This document shows positions 34,527 to 43,471 of a stretch of DNA of 64,000 bases, piece after piece; position 1 is the first letter of the stretch, and each line of letters starts with the position of its first letter. The position numbers and the translations under genes were made by a program. The DNA comes from Flavobacterium laiguense (GTDB lineage: Bacteria > Bacteroidota > Bacteroidia > Flavobacteriales > Flavobacteriaceae): positions 1 to 64,000 of the forward strand of contig NZ_QCZH01000012.1 of assembly GCF_003097655.1 (NCBI RefSeq), in the 5' to 3' direction. Below the pieces are notes generated by a model, which was not told the DNA's origin, made no database searches, and saw only the letters and a list, made by a program, of their open reading frames with translations.

Positions 34527-35186
34527 CTAAATATCCAATTTCAATTGCTCTGGTAGTAACCTAAAACTCATTCTATGGTATTTCGTCACGCCATATTTTC
34601 GGATGGCTTCGCGGTGTTCTTTGGTAGGGTAGCCTTTGTTTTTTTTCCAATTGTACATGGGGAATTCTTCGTGAATTTTATCCATATATTCATCGCGATA
34701 GGTTTTTGCCAAAACAGAAGCAGCAGCAATACTTAAATATTTAGAATCCCCTTTTATGATACTTTGACTGGGAATTGATTTTAATAATTCGATTTCAGTT
34801 TTAGAGAATTTTTTTCCAAAATTGTTTTTCAGACCCAATTTGGCGTTTAGTGCTCGATTGCCATCCACAATAATAAATTCGGGAGTTTGGTTTAATTTCA
34901 AGATGCATTCCTGCATTCCTTTCATTGAGGCATTTAGAATATTTATTTCATCAATTTCTTTCGGATGTAAATGGGTTACAGCAAATGTAATGGCTTCTTG
35001 TTCGATAATAGGTCTGAGTTTTTCTCTGATTTTTTCGGATAATTGTTTGCTGTCGTTTAGTATTTTGTTTTCAAAATCTATTGGTAGAATTACTGCCGCG
35101 GCAGTTACAGGACCAGCAAGACAACCACGTCCCGCTTCATCGGTGCCGGTTTCGAGTAGGAAAGAGGAGAGATTATTTAGAAGCAT
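34527..35186 (-). CDS. rnhB: Ribonuclease HII
   Basis: RNase HII cuts RNA in RNA-DNA hybrids, including single ribonucleotides. The 219-residue protein has the active-site motif [19 protein letters not shown] near residues 14-31, IIVDGNRAL with the next Asp, and [23 protein letters not shown] with the later Asp. It converges with lipB; only 42 bases separate the stops. Confidence 0.95.
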   Translation of the reverse strand: MLLNNLSSFLLETGTDEAGRGCLAGPVTAAAVILPIDFENKILNDSKQLSEKIREKLRPIIEQEAITFAVTHLHPKEIDEINILNASMKGMQECILKLNQTPEFIIVDGNRALNAKLGLKNNFGKKFSKTEIELLKSIPSQSIIKGDSKYLSIAAASVLAKTYRDEYMDKIHEEFPMYNWKKNKGYPTKEHREAIRKYGVTKYHRMSFRLLPEQLKLDI

Positions 35187-35426
35187 ATTGTGTGTTTTCT
35201 TCCGAAAAGTATTTAAAATTTGGTTATCAGACCCGAGCGATAGCGAACAGGCGAAGCAAACCGCTTTTTTATTTTATAGGAAAAAAAATCTTCATGGCGG
35301 TTTCGAGTAGCAAATATTGTGATTTTTTCTCGATTTTCTTTTTTGTGGGGCAAATTGATTTCGGAAAATAAATATATCTGGGGGATTGCACTATAGTTCC
35401 TACGAGTGCGAGAGGGATAGAAATAA

Positions 35427-35524
35427 GCTACCGAAGTAGCATGGATAGCCCGACAGCAGTAGGGAAAGGGGCAAATAAGCGGTACTGTGAGTTTGCCCCT
35501 TTTTCTACTGGTGGCTCGCCCAGA
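35427..35524 (+). repeat. Dispersed hairpin repeat, copy 2
   Basis: Hairpin 1 is GCTAC-CGAA-GTAGC (35427-35440). Then comes GGATAGCCCGACAGCAG and hairpin 2, with a 19-base stem (35457-35475 with 35492-35510, two G-T pairs) around a loop reading AAGCGGTACTGTGAG. The tail is GTGGCTCGCCCAGA. It is the best preserved copy. The rest of 35187-35621 holds only AT-rich sequence and a weak AGCGATAGCGAACAG relative near 35235. Confidence 0.8.
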
Positions 35525-35621
35525 TTATTCGGAATAGTGGAGTTGTGGTTTATAACTAAATTATGTTTTGTTGTTTGTTCTATAAATTGGGGTGTTTTTT
35601 TATTTATACGTTTTTATCCTT

Positions 35622-35629
35622 TACCTTTG
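35622..35629 (+). promoter_or_regulatory. Promoter -7 box
   Basis: TACCTTTG, 45 bases before the ATG at 35674. A second ACCTTTGCA lies right at the start codon but is too close to serve it. Confidence 0.5.
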
Positions 35630-35673
35630 CTCGATATATCAGTGAAATAATTGCCTAATTATAACCTTTGCAA

Positions 35674-37629
35674 ATGAGAATTTTCTTTTCTTTATTTTTT
35701 TTAGCTTTCCCAATTCTCCTGTTTTCTCAAGTAAATAGTGCTAAAGAAATAGATTATAATAGCAAATACAATGCTTCGGACTCCATAAAGAAGAAAAAAG
35801 CACCAGTGGCAACCATAGATATGTATCAGTTTATTTCGGTAGATCGGGATACGACTTATATAGATACGACGCAGTCTATAAAAAAAGAATATAGTTATAA
35901 TTATTTGAGGAAAGATATTTTTGGTCTTTTGCGTTTTACCAATGTGGGGCAAACGTATAATACGTTGCAGTATGGTATAAATGGTTTTTCACCGTATCCT
36001 GAATTTGGTTTTACGGCAAAACAATTTAATTACATCAAAGCCAATGAAATTAAATATGCGAATGTAGCGACTCCGGTAACCGAGTTGTATTTTAAAACTA
36101 CGATACTAAGAGGGCAATCTGCAGATTCTTATTTTACGTTGAATACTTCTCCAAGGCTGAACTTTTCAATTGCGTATAGAGCATTACGATCTGAGGGAAG
36201 GTATATTAATCAAGAGGCACGAACCGGAAATTTTAGATTTACGACGAGTTACAATACAAAGGATGGTCGTTATGTTGCCAATGCGCATTATACTTCTCAG
36301 AAGATTCAGAACGAAGAAAATGGGGGAATCAGTAATGTAAGTGATTTTGAAAATGGCGATCCTTCTTTTGACAATAGGGCTAGGTTGGGTGTTTATTTTG
36401 AAGATGCCATGTCTTTGCTAAAAGGAAACCGTGTTTTTGTGGATCAAGCCTTTAGGGTAAACGGAAAAAAAGGAGCCAATAATTTATATGTGACCGAACA
36501 GTTTAATTATGAAAACATACATTTTAATTATAGCCAGCAAACAATAGCTTCTTCGGTTGGAGGAAATCAAGTGTTTCGTTATGGGGAGTCTTTTGTGACA
36601 AGCGGCATAAATGATGAAACGAAGTACAATAAAATGTACAACAAGTTGGGGTTGATGTATGAGAACACCACTTTGGGAACTTTTATTTTTTTTGCAGATG
36701 ATTTGCGCTCTAATTATTACTATAACAAGATACTGTATTTTGATAATAATGTTATTCCAAATTTGTTAAGTCAAACCATAAACACGATTGGAGGACAATA
36801 CAATTATCGTAAAGACAAATGGAATGGGAAGTTTTTATATTCGAAATCGGTTACGGATCAAAATTTATCTAATCTGGATGCGTCGGCTCAGTATGATATT
36901 AATGACGAGAATCAAATTTCTTTCCGATACCAGAATATGAATAAATTGCCGAACAACAATTATAATTTGTATCAAAGTAGCTATAAGGCGTACAATTGGT
37001 CAAACGATTTCCAGAATGAAAAAATTAACGCCATTAGTGTTAATGCCACTACAAAATGGGTTTCGCTTTCTTTACAGTTGAATTCGATTAAAGATCATTT
37101 GTATTTTGCGGATATCACTACGGCAACCGAAAGAAACGAGGGTAAGCAAATAGTGGCTCCGGCTCAATATGGCAAGGCGATTAATTATGCTTCGCTTAAG
37201 GTTGCCAAAGAGTTTGTATTTGGTAAATTTGCATTAGATAATACGTTGTTGTTTCAAAAAGTAGATCAATCTAATTCTATTTTGAATGTTCCGGAATTTG
37301 TAACCAGAAACACCTTATATGTGTCGGATTATTTTTTTAAGAAAAAGTTGTATTTGCAAACAGGGATAGAGTTGAATTACTTTACCAGTTATTATAGTGA
37401 TAGTTGTAATCCTTTGGTTGGAGAGTTTTTTGTTCAGGACAAAGTGAAGATAGGAAATTATCCGAATCTTGATTTTTTTGTAAATACAAGGATTCAACGT
37501 ACTCGAATTTATTTAAAAGCAGAACATTTTAATTCACTGTTTTCAAAAAACAATTATTTTTCGGCACCCGATTATCCGTATCGTGATTTCTTAATACGAT
37601 TTGGATTAGTTTGGAATTTCTTTAATTAG
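35674..37629 (+). CDS. Putative porin (Bacteroidota Porin_10-type outer-membrane barrel)
   Basis: The 651-residue protein has a signal peptide (MRIFFSLFFLAFPILLFSQ) and a long barrel of alternating strands rich in Tyr, Asn and Phe. NVGQTYNTLQYGINGFSPYPEFGFTAKQFNY and PVTELYFKTTILRGQSADSYFTLN are characteristic of the Bacteroidota putative porin family. It ends in RFGLVWNFFN with a terminal aromatic residue, as expected for a barrel. An in-frame TTG at 35668 is less likely than ATG 35674. Substrate unknown. Confidence 0.85.
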   Translation: MRIFFSLFFLAFPILLFSQVNSAKEIDYNSKYNASDSIKKKKAPVATIDMYQFISVDRDTTYIDTTQSIKKEYSYNYLRKDIFGLLRFTNVGQTYNTLQYGINGFSPYPEFGFTAKQFNYIKANEIKYANVATPVTELYFKTTILRGQSADSYFTLNTSPRLNFSIAYRALRSEGRYINQEARTGNFRFTTSYNTKDGRYVANAHYTSQKIQNEENGGISNVSDFENGDPSFDNRARLGVYFEDAMSLLKGNRVFVDQAFRVNGKKGANNLYVTEQFNYENIHFNYSQQTIASSVGGNQVFRYGESFVTSGINDETKYNKMYNKLGLMYENTTLGTFIFFADDLRSNYYYNKILYFDNNVIPNLLSQTINTIGGQYNYRKDKWNGKFLYSKSVTDQNLSNLDASAQYDINDENQISFRYQNMNKLPNNNYNLYQSSYKAYNWSNDFQNEKINAISVNATTKWVSLSLQLNSIKDHLYFADITTATERNEGKQIVAPAQYGKAINYASLKVAKEFVFGKFALDNTLLFQKVDQSNSILNVPEFVTRNTLYVSDYFFKKKLYLQTGIELNYFTSYYSDSCNPLVGEFFVQDKVKIGNYPNLDFFVNTRIQRTRIYLKAEHFNSLFSKNNYFSAPDYPYRDFLIRFGLVWNFFN

Positions 37630-37691
37630 TATTTTGAAATTGTAATTTTGAATATTTCTAAAAAGAATCTATAATTGATGTTAGACAATTG

Positions 37692-37829
37692 AACCATTAA
37701 GGAATTAAGTTTAATAAGTCACGATTTTTAGATGTTTTATAAAGTGTAATACGATTTGATAAGCTGAATAATCTCAAGGTAAAAAAACAGCAAGTTGCAA
37801 TACTTAATAAACTTAATTTCTTAATGGTT
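37692..37829. repeat. Long inverted repeat, AACCATTAAG family
   Basis: 28-base arms (37692-37719 and 37802-37829) with two mismatches, enclosing about 80 bases. The shorter copy is at 21098-21137. It fills most of the spacer between the porin and the next gene. Confidence 0.75.
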
Positions 37830-37889
37830 TTAAAATGGGGCGTTTTGTAGCGCCAAAACCATAATTCTAAATTTTAAAATAACCACATA

Positions 37890-39251
37890 ATGCAATACTC
37901 AGAAAATATATTAGGAACTATTGGGAATACACCTTTGGTAAGACTCAATAAAGTAACTGCAGAAATAGATGCTTTGGTTTTGGCCAAAGTAGAGACTTTC
38001 AATCCAGGAAATTCGGTAAAAGATCGTATGGCTGTAAAAATGATTGAAGATGCCGAAGCCGATGGTAGACTAAAACCGGGAGGAACAATAATTGAAGGAA
38101 CCTCGGGGAACACTGGTATGGGCTTGGCGCTAGTAGCGATTATCAAAGGATACAAATTGATTTGTGTGATATCCGACAAGCAATCTAAAGAGAAAATGGA
38201 TATTCTTCGTGCAGTTGGTGCCAAAGTGGTGGTTTGTCCTACCGATGTGGAGCCTACCGATCCTCGTTCGTATTATTCGGTTTCCAAAAGATTGGCCGAA
38301 GAAACACCAAATTCTTGGTATGTGAACCAATACGATAATTTATCGAATTCTTTGGCACATTATGAGCAAACTGGACCTGAAATCTGGAGACAGACAGAAG
38401 GTAAGATTACTCATTTTGTTTCGGGTGTGGGAACAGGTGGAACGATTTCGGGTGTTGGGAAATACTTGAAAGAGAAAAACCCAAACATCAAAATCTGGGG
38501 AATTGATACTTATGGTTCCGTGTTTAAGAAATATCACGAAACCGGAATTTTTGACGAAAATGAAATTTATTCATACATCACAGAAGGTATTGGGGAAGAT
38601 ATTTTACCAAAGAATGTAGACTTCTCTTTAATCGATGGATTTACCAAGGTAACTGATAAAGATGCGGCAGTTTATACTCGAAAAATTGCCCTTGAAGAAG
38701 GAATATTTGTGGGGAATTCGGCTGGTGCTGCTATAAAAGGATTGTTACAGCTCAAAGAGCATTTCAAACCAGAAGATGTGGTTGTAGTGCTGTTTCACGA
38801 TTCGGGAAGCCGTTACGTGGGGAAAATGTTCAACGACGACTGGATGCGAGAAAGGGGATTCCTGGACGATGATATTACTAAAGCCGAGGATGTGATTAAA
38901 GATCATATCGATAAACCATTGGTTATTGTACGTACCGAGGAATTGGTTTCGCACGCTATCGAAAGAATGCGTAAATACAAAATATCCCAAATTCCAGTAA
39001 TTGATGTTACGGGATTTGTAGGTTCGGTGGATGAAAGTGATTTGTTCCGTAGCTATGTAGCTGATAAAAATGTAGCCGATAAACCTATTAAAGAAGTGAT
39101 GGGAAAACCATTCCCGATTGTAAAATTAGGTACTTCGATAGATGAACTTTACAAGTTGTTTACCAAAGAAAATGATGCCGTACTAGTTGATTTAGGAAAC
39201 GGTCACCATCATATTATTACGAAGCACGATATTATTGGGTCGATGAAGTAA
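37890..39251 (+). CDS. Cystathionine beta-synthase-like PLP enzyme with CBS domains
   Basis: The 453-residue protein has a cysteine synthase/cystathionine beta-synthase fold (about 1-325). The PLP lysine is in NPGNSVKDRMA, and GTSGNTGMGLAL and SGVGTGGTISGVGKYL form the phosphate and substrate loops. A C-terminal pair of CBS domains (about 335-453, with QIPVIDVTGFVGSVDESDL and AVLVDLGNGHHHIITKHDIIGSMK) follows. It makes cystathionine from serine and homocysteine, or cysteine from O-acetylserine; sequence alone does not decide. The CBS pair favours the first. Confidence 0.88.
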   Translation: MQYSENILGTIGNTPLVRLNKVTAEIDALVLAKVETFNPGNSVKDRMAVKMIEDAEADGRLKPGGTIIEGTSGNTGMGLALVAIIKGYKLICVISDKQSKEKMDILRAVGAKVVVCPTDVEPTDPRSYYSVSKRLAEETPNSWYVNQYDNLSNSLAHYEQTGPEIWRQTEGKITHFVSGVGTGGTISGVGKYLKEKNPNIKIWGIDTYGSVFKKYHETGIFDENEIYSYITEGIGEDILPKNVDFSLIDGFTKVTDKDAAVYTRKIALEEGIFVGNSAGAAIKGLLQLKEHFKPEDVVVVLFHDSGSRYVGKMFNDDWMRERGFLDDDITKAEDVIKDHIDKPLVIVRTEELVSHAIERMRKYKISQIPVIDVTGFVGSVDESDLFRSYVADKNVADKPIKEVMGKPFPIVKLGTSIDELYKLFTKENDAVLVDLGNGHHHIITKHDIIGSMK

Positions 39252-39260
39252 TCTTATTTG

Positions 39261-39303
39261 GATTGGGATTTTATGTAAATCATAAAGTTCCAATCTTTTT
39301 TAT
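39261..39303 (+). terminator. Terminator after the CBS gene
   Basis: GATTGG...TTTATG (39261-39274) pairs with CATAAA...CCAATC (39281-39295), then T-run. Confidence 0.65.
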
Positions 39304-39345
39304 AATCAGCAATCAAAAATCGTTAATCCTAAATCAAAAATCAAA

Positions 39346-39828
39346 TTGACCTTTACCGCTATAGATTTTGAAACCGCAACGGCCTATCATCCCTGTTCTG
39401 TAGGGATTGTTACTGTAGAAAACGGTGTTATTGTAGATGAGTTTGTGACTTTAATCAAACCACCCAATAATGAATACAGTCCATTTACGATAAAAGTGCA
39501 TGGAATTTATCCAAGAGATACAGCTAATGCCAAAACCTTTGCACAAGTATTTCCTGAGATTAAAAAGCGTCTTCAAAACAAAGTTGTAGTGGCTCATAAC
39601 GAAAGTTTTGACCGTAATGTTTTGGTTAAATCAATGGCACTTTATGGTCTTGATTATGAGGATTTAAATATTGGTTCTCGCTGGGAATGTACCGTAAAAA
39701 TATACAAAGCCAAAGGGTTGAAGCCAACAAAACTCAGTGATTGTTGCCGTGAAATGAATATAAAGCTAAACCATCACGAAGCCTTATCGGATGCGAGAGC
39801 TTGTGCTAAATTATATTTACTTAGGTAG
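39346..39828 (+). CDS. DEDDh 3'-5' exonuclease (DnaQ/PolC epsilon-like)
   Basis: The 160-residue protein is an exonuclease domain alone. It has AIDFETAT (first Asp and Glu), VVAHNESFDRNVL (middle Asp) and HHEALSDARACAKL (His plus Asp). These are the DEDDh residues for two-metal catalysis on DNA or RNA. The start appears to be TTG at 39346: no in-frame ATG lies nearby upstream and the protein core begins two codons later. It is a stand-alone repair or processing nuclease; no polymerase partner is adjacent. Confidence 0.85.
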   Translation: MTFTAIDFETATAYHPCSVGIVTVENGVIVDEFVTLIKPPNNEYSPFTIKVHGIYPRDTANAKTFAQVFPEIKKRLQNKVVVAHNESFDRNVLVKSMALYGLDYEDLNIGSRWECTVKIYKAKGLKPTKLSDCCREMNIKLNHHEALSDARACAKLYLLR

Positions 39829-39837
39829 TTTCTAGCT

Positions 39838-39870
39838 TCATCTCCTTTGGAGAGCGGGGCTGAGGATTCG
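39838..39870. repeat. Short TCTCC/GGAGA repeat
   Basis: TCTCCTTTGGAGAGCGGGGC, a relative of the repeat at 30219. Confidence 0.45.
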
Positions 39871-39985
39871 GTGGTGGTGAGTTTTTTTTATTTCGTAAGG
39901 TAAATTGTTCTTTTTTTTTAGTACTTTAGTCTTTTAGGACGAGTCTATTATCTCTCATCTTTCCATCTATTATCTAAAAAAAAAT

Positions 39986-41257
39986 ATGAAAGAAGATTTT
40001 CTCCACTACCTCTGGAAATTCAAAAAGTTTGATACTTTGAATCTTAAAACTTCCAATCAGGAGGAAATCACTATCAGTAATGTTGGACAGTATTTAGAAC
40101 TGGCCGGCCCCGATTTTTTTAATGCCCAAATTACTATAGGAAGCCAAAAATGGGCAGGAAATGTCGAAATTCATCTCAAATCGTCCGATTGGTATGTGCA
40201 TCATCATGAGAAAGATGCGGGTTATGAGAACGTAATTCTGCATGTAGTTTGGGAACATGATTCCGAAATTTACAGAAGCAACAATACCGAAATTCCTGTT
40301 CTGGAACTCAAAAACTATGTTGGTACGACAACGGTCAATAATTATCAAAAGTTACTGTCTCCCAAATCCTGGATTTTTTGCGAAAAGCAACTAAAAGAAA
40401 TTCCGAAATTTGCATTAATCAATTGGCAAGAGCGTTTATTTTTTGAACGTTTAGAAAGAAAATCAAAACCTATTTTGGAGTTGTTAGAGTCAACGAATAA
40501 TGACTGGGAAGCGGTTTTGTTCTGCCTTTTAGCAAAGAATTTTGGTTTGAATACCAATGGCGAAATATTTCTCAAAATCGCTCAATCTATACCATTTTCC
40601 GTAATACGAAAAGAATGTTTTGAAGTCGAAAATCTGGAGGCTTTGCTTTTTGGTTCTTCAGGATTATTGGATGTGGAGAAAGAAGATAATTACTTCAAAG
40701 ATTTAAAATTCAGGTATTATTATTTGCTTCATAAATATCAAATTGAGAAAAGTTGCATCGAACCCGTTCAGTTTTTCAAACACCGTCCCGATAATTTCCC
40801 GACGATTCGGCTTTCGCAATTAGCCAATTTATACCACAAACAGCAAAATTTATTTTCTAAAATAAGCGACTTGAACTCTCTAGAAGCGATTTATGAAGTT
40901 TTTTCTGTTTCGGTAGCTCCTTATTGGCAAACCCATTATCAATTTGACAAAGAAAGTCCTAAGAAAAAGAAAGCGTTGTCTCAATCGTTTCTTGATTTGA
41001 TTGTTTTAAATACTATTATTCCGCTTCAATTTGCTTATGCCAAAAGTCAAGGAAAGGAGATCTCAGAGGATTTGATAAACATTTTAAATGATGTCGAACC
41101 TGAGAAAAATTCAATTATCGATAAGTTCAGTTCTTTTGGATTAAAGGCTAAAAGCGCATTCGAAACTCAATCCCTTTTGCAACTTAAAAATGAGTATTGT
41201 AACAAGAGTAAATGTCTAGAATGTGCTATCGGAATGGAGCTGTTGAAAAGTAATTAG
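39986..41257 (+). CDS. DUF2851 family protein
   Basis: The 423-residue protein matches the Bacteroidota DUF2851 family: MKEDFLHYLWKFKKFD at the start, GPDFFNAQITIGSQKWAGNVEIHLKSSDWYVHHHEKDAGYENVILHVVWEHD, and PTIRLSQLANLYHKQQNLF. The C-terminal CNKSKCLECAIGMELL has three Cys and could bind metal. Function unknown. It stands alone with its own leader region (39871-39985, AT-rich). Confidence 0.85.
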   Translation: MKEDFLHYLWKFKKFDTLNLKTSNQEEITISNVGQYLELAGPDFFNAQITIGSQKWAGNVEIHLKSSDWYVHHHEKDAGYENVILHVVWEHDSEIYRSNNTEIPVLELKNYVGTTTVNNYQKLLSPKSWIFCEKQLKEIPKFALINWQERLFFERLERKSKPILELLESTNNDWEAVLFCLLAKNFGLNTNGEIFLKIAQSIPFSVIRKECFEVENLEALLFGSSGLLDVEKEDNYFKDLKFRYYYLLHKYQIEKSCIEPVQFFKHRPDNFPTIRLSQLANLYHKQQNLFSKISDLNSLEAIYEVFSVSVAPYWQTHYQFDKESPKKKKALSQSFLDLIVLNTIIPLQFAYAKSQGKEISEDLINILNDVEPEKNSIIDKFSSFGLKAKSAFETQSLLQLKNEYCNKSKCLECAIGMELLKSN

Positions 41258-41266
41258 AATTTTGTT

Positions 41267-41274
41267 TATTTTTG
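41267..41274 (+). promoter_or_regulatory. Promoter -7 box
   Basis: TATTTTTG matches TAnnTTTG. It is 158 bases before the next ATG (41433), leaving a long leader with no credible ORF. Confidence 0.45.
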
Positions 41275-41432
41275 CTCAACTCTTATGGGAAATTTAAGAT
41301 TATGAAATCGCCATGACAGCATTTGTCGCAATTGCAAATCATCGAATACCAAAATAAAATAGTAACTGATGAGATAAACACCGATGAAGATCTGGCGATA
41401 CCATATTCCAACAAAAACAATATTATCTACAT

Positions 41433-41660
41433 ATGAAAGCAGTAATTAGATTAAAATATTTTTTAGAAAAATACGGTTTCCACGTCTCTTCACGATTGGC
41501 TGATAAATTGGGAATGAGAGTGACAAGTGTGCGCTTATTTTTTATTTATATCTCTTTTGTTACCGCTGGATTGGGATTTGGGGTCTATCTTACTTTGGCT
41601 TTCTGGATCCGACTCAAAGATTTAATTCGAGCCAAACGGACTTCTGTTTTTGATTTATAG
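41433..41660 (+). CDS. PspC-domain-like small membrane protein
   Basis: The 75-residue protein has a helical N-terminus (KYFLEKYGFHVSSRLADKLGMRVTSVRLFF) then a membrane segment IYISFVTAGLGFGVYLTLAFWI, followed by a basic end. The VSSRLADKLGMRVTSVRL run resembles the PspC domain that lies next to the membrane in stress-response proteins. No other psp genes are near. It is followed by a strong terminator. Confidence 0.7.
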   Translation: MKAVIRLKYFLEKYGFHVSSRLADKLGMRVTSVRLFFIYISFVTAGLGFGVYLTLAFWIRLKDLIRAKRTSVFDL

Positions 41661-41674
41661 ATGGTTTTAAAGCA

Positions 41675-41720
41675 TAAAAAAAGGGATTTTAAAGTGGTAA
41701 ACTTTAAAATCCCTTTTTTT
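41675..41720. terminator. Bidirectional terminator
   Basis: GGGATTTTAAAGT pairs with ACTTTAAAATCCC around GGTAA, flanked by A- and T-runs. It serves the PspC-like gene and the permease gene on the other strand. Confidence 0.9.
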
Positions 41721-41734
41721 TATATTAATTGAAT

Positions 41735-43228
41735 TTATTCTTTTGGGTTGTTCAGGACACTATTTTTCTTTCCATAAGCAAAATAGAAAATAACTCCTAA
41801 AGCCATCCAAGCAAAAAGTCTCAACCAGTTAGTCCAGCCTAAACCGTACATCATAGCACAACAAACCGCAACGCCTAATAATGGGACAAAAGGAACAAGA
41901 GGTGTTTTGAATTCTCTAACCATATTTGGCTCTTTTTTTCTTAGAATGATTACAGAAATACATACAAGTACAAAAGCAAATAAAGTTCCAATGCTGGTCA
42001 TGTCTCCTACAATATCTCCAGGTACAAATGCAGCAAAAGCGCCAACGATTACTAAAATAGCAAGATTTGCTTTGTAGGGAGTTTTGTATGTAGGATGTAA
42101 GTCACTGAACATTTTTGGTAATAAACCATCTTTACCCATAGAATAAAAAACTCTGGATTGACCTAATAGCATCACTAAAATAACAGATGAAAATCCAGCT
42201 AAAATAGCAATAGTAACAAACTGTGCGAGCCAATTGTAGCTTGCTCCCATAGCGTGTATAATCGCATTGGCAACCGAAGCCTCTTTACCATCTGTTCTAA
42301 AAAACTCTACTGGTTCAAGACCTGTTAACACATGTCCAAAAAGGATGTATAAAACAGTACATACGGCTAAAGATCCTAAAATACCAATTGGCATATTTCG
42401 TTTAGGGTTTATAGTTTCTTGAGCTGCAGTACTTACAGCATCAAAACCAATAAAAGCAAAGAAAACGGTACCAGCGGCCCCTAATATTCCCATTATTCCT
42501 CCGTATGCGTGCCCTACTCCGTGTTCATCAACGAAAATATCCGTTGGTGGAATATAAGGTGTGTGATTTGCAGGGTTGATGAAATTCCATCCAAGGACAA
42601 TGATTAATACTACAATTGTAACTTTAACAATAACAATAATTCCGTTTATAAATGCAGACTCTTGTATTCCTTTTATTAGTATAAGGCTGATTACAGCAAC
42701 AATAAATAAAGCGGGTAGGTTGATGATTCCGTGTGTCACATGTTGTGTCACTGGATCAACTATTTTTTGAAATGGAGAGTGAGAGAGTTCAAAGGGTATT
42801 GGACTCATGTGGAGCACATTGATCAGTAAATTATTGAGGTATTCACTCCATGCAATTCCTACTGTGGCAGCACCTACGGCATATTCAAGGATTAAATCCC
42901 AACCAATAATCCATGCTAGAAATTCACCCATTGTAGCATAAGTGTAAGTGTAAGCACTTCCGGCAATTGGAATAGAAGAGGAAAGTTCTGCATAACACAA
43001 TCCTGCTAATGCGCAACCAATGGCGGCAACAACAAATGCTATAGTTACAGATGGCCCAGCACTTTGTGCTGCTGCTGTAGCTGTTCGAACGAACAATCCA
43101 GCTCCAATAATAGCACCTATTCCTAATGCAACTAAGGACCAGGCTGTTAGTGTTCTTTTTAATCCTTTTTCAGAATCAGCAGCTTCAGCTAATAGTTGAG
43201 CTAATGGTTTTCTTTTCCAAATTGACAT
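41735..43228 (-). CDS. APC-family amino acid permease
   Basis: The 497-residue protein has about twelve helices plus additional C-terminal ones and belongs to the amino acid-polyamine-organocation superfamily. GIGAIIGAGLFVRTATAAAQSAGP in helix 1 is the substrate- and sodium-binding GxG region; FFAFIGFDAVSTAAQETINPKRNMPIGILGSL is the helix-6 signature of the CAT/YfnA subgroup. Probably cationic or branched amino acids; substrate not determinable. The start MSIWKRKPLAQLL is usual for this subgroup. Confidence 0.9.
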   Translation of the reverse strand: MSIWKRKPLAQLLAEAADSEKGLKRTLTAWSLVALGIGAIIGAGLFVRTATAAAQSAGPSVTIAFVVAAIGCALAGLCYAELSSSIPIAGSAYTYTYATMGEFLAWIIGWDLILEYAVGAATVGIAWSEYLNNLLINVLHMSPIPFELSHSPFQKIVDPVTQHVTHGIINLPALFIVAVISLILIKGIQESAFINGIIVIVKVTIVVLIIVLGWNFINPANHTPYIPPTDIFVDEHGVGHAYGGIMGILGAAGTVFFAFIGFDAVSTAAQETINPKRNMPIGILGSLAVCTVLYILFGHVLTGLEPVEFFRTDGKEASVANAIIHAMGASYNWLAQFVTIAILAGFSSVILVMLLGQSRVFYSMGKDGLLPKMFSDLHPTYKTPYKANLAILVIVGAFAAFVPGDIVGDMTSIGTLFAFVLVCISVIILRKKEPNMVREFKTPLVPFVPLLGVAVCCAMMYGLGWTNWLRLFAWMALGVIFYFAYGKKNSVLNNPKE

Positions 43229-43471
43229 GGTTTTTATGGTTTAATGTTATTAAGTGCCAAATGTATTGTTTTTTATAAAAAATAAAAATTATAATTTCAT
43301 TTAACTAACAAATTAATGATTCTGCCACTTTTTTATGTATAAATAATATAGTATCCCTATTTTGAAATAATTTAAATAGAAATTATAGTCGCTATTTTTC
43401 TTATGAAAAATAATGAGTATTGATTTATTTCGTATTTTTAAATTCCGAATCATAAAATATATTTTTAAAGA

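Noticed and set aside
35441..35650. 69-codon ORF over the repeat copy
   Set aside because: It is made of the hairpin repeat and lacks protein character.
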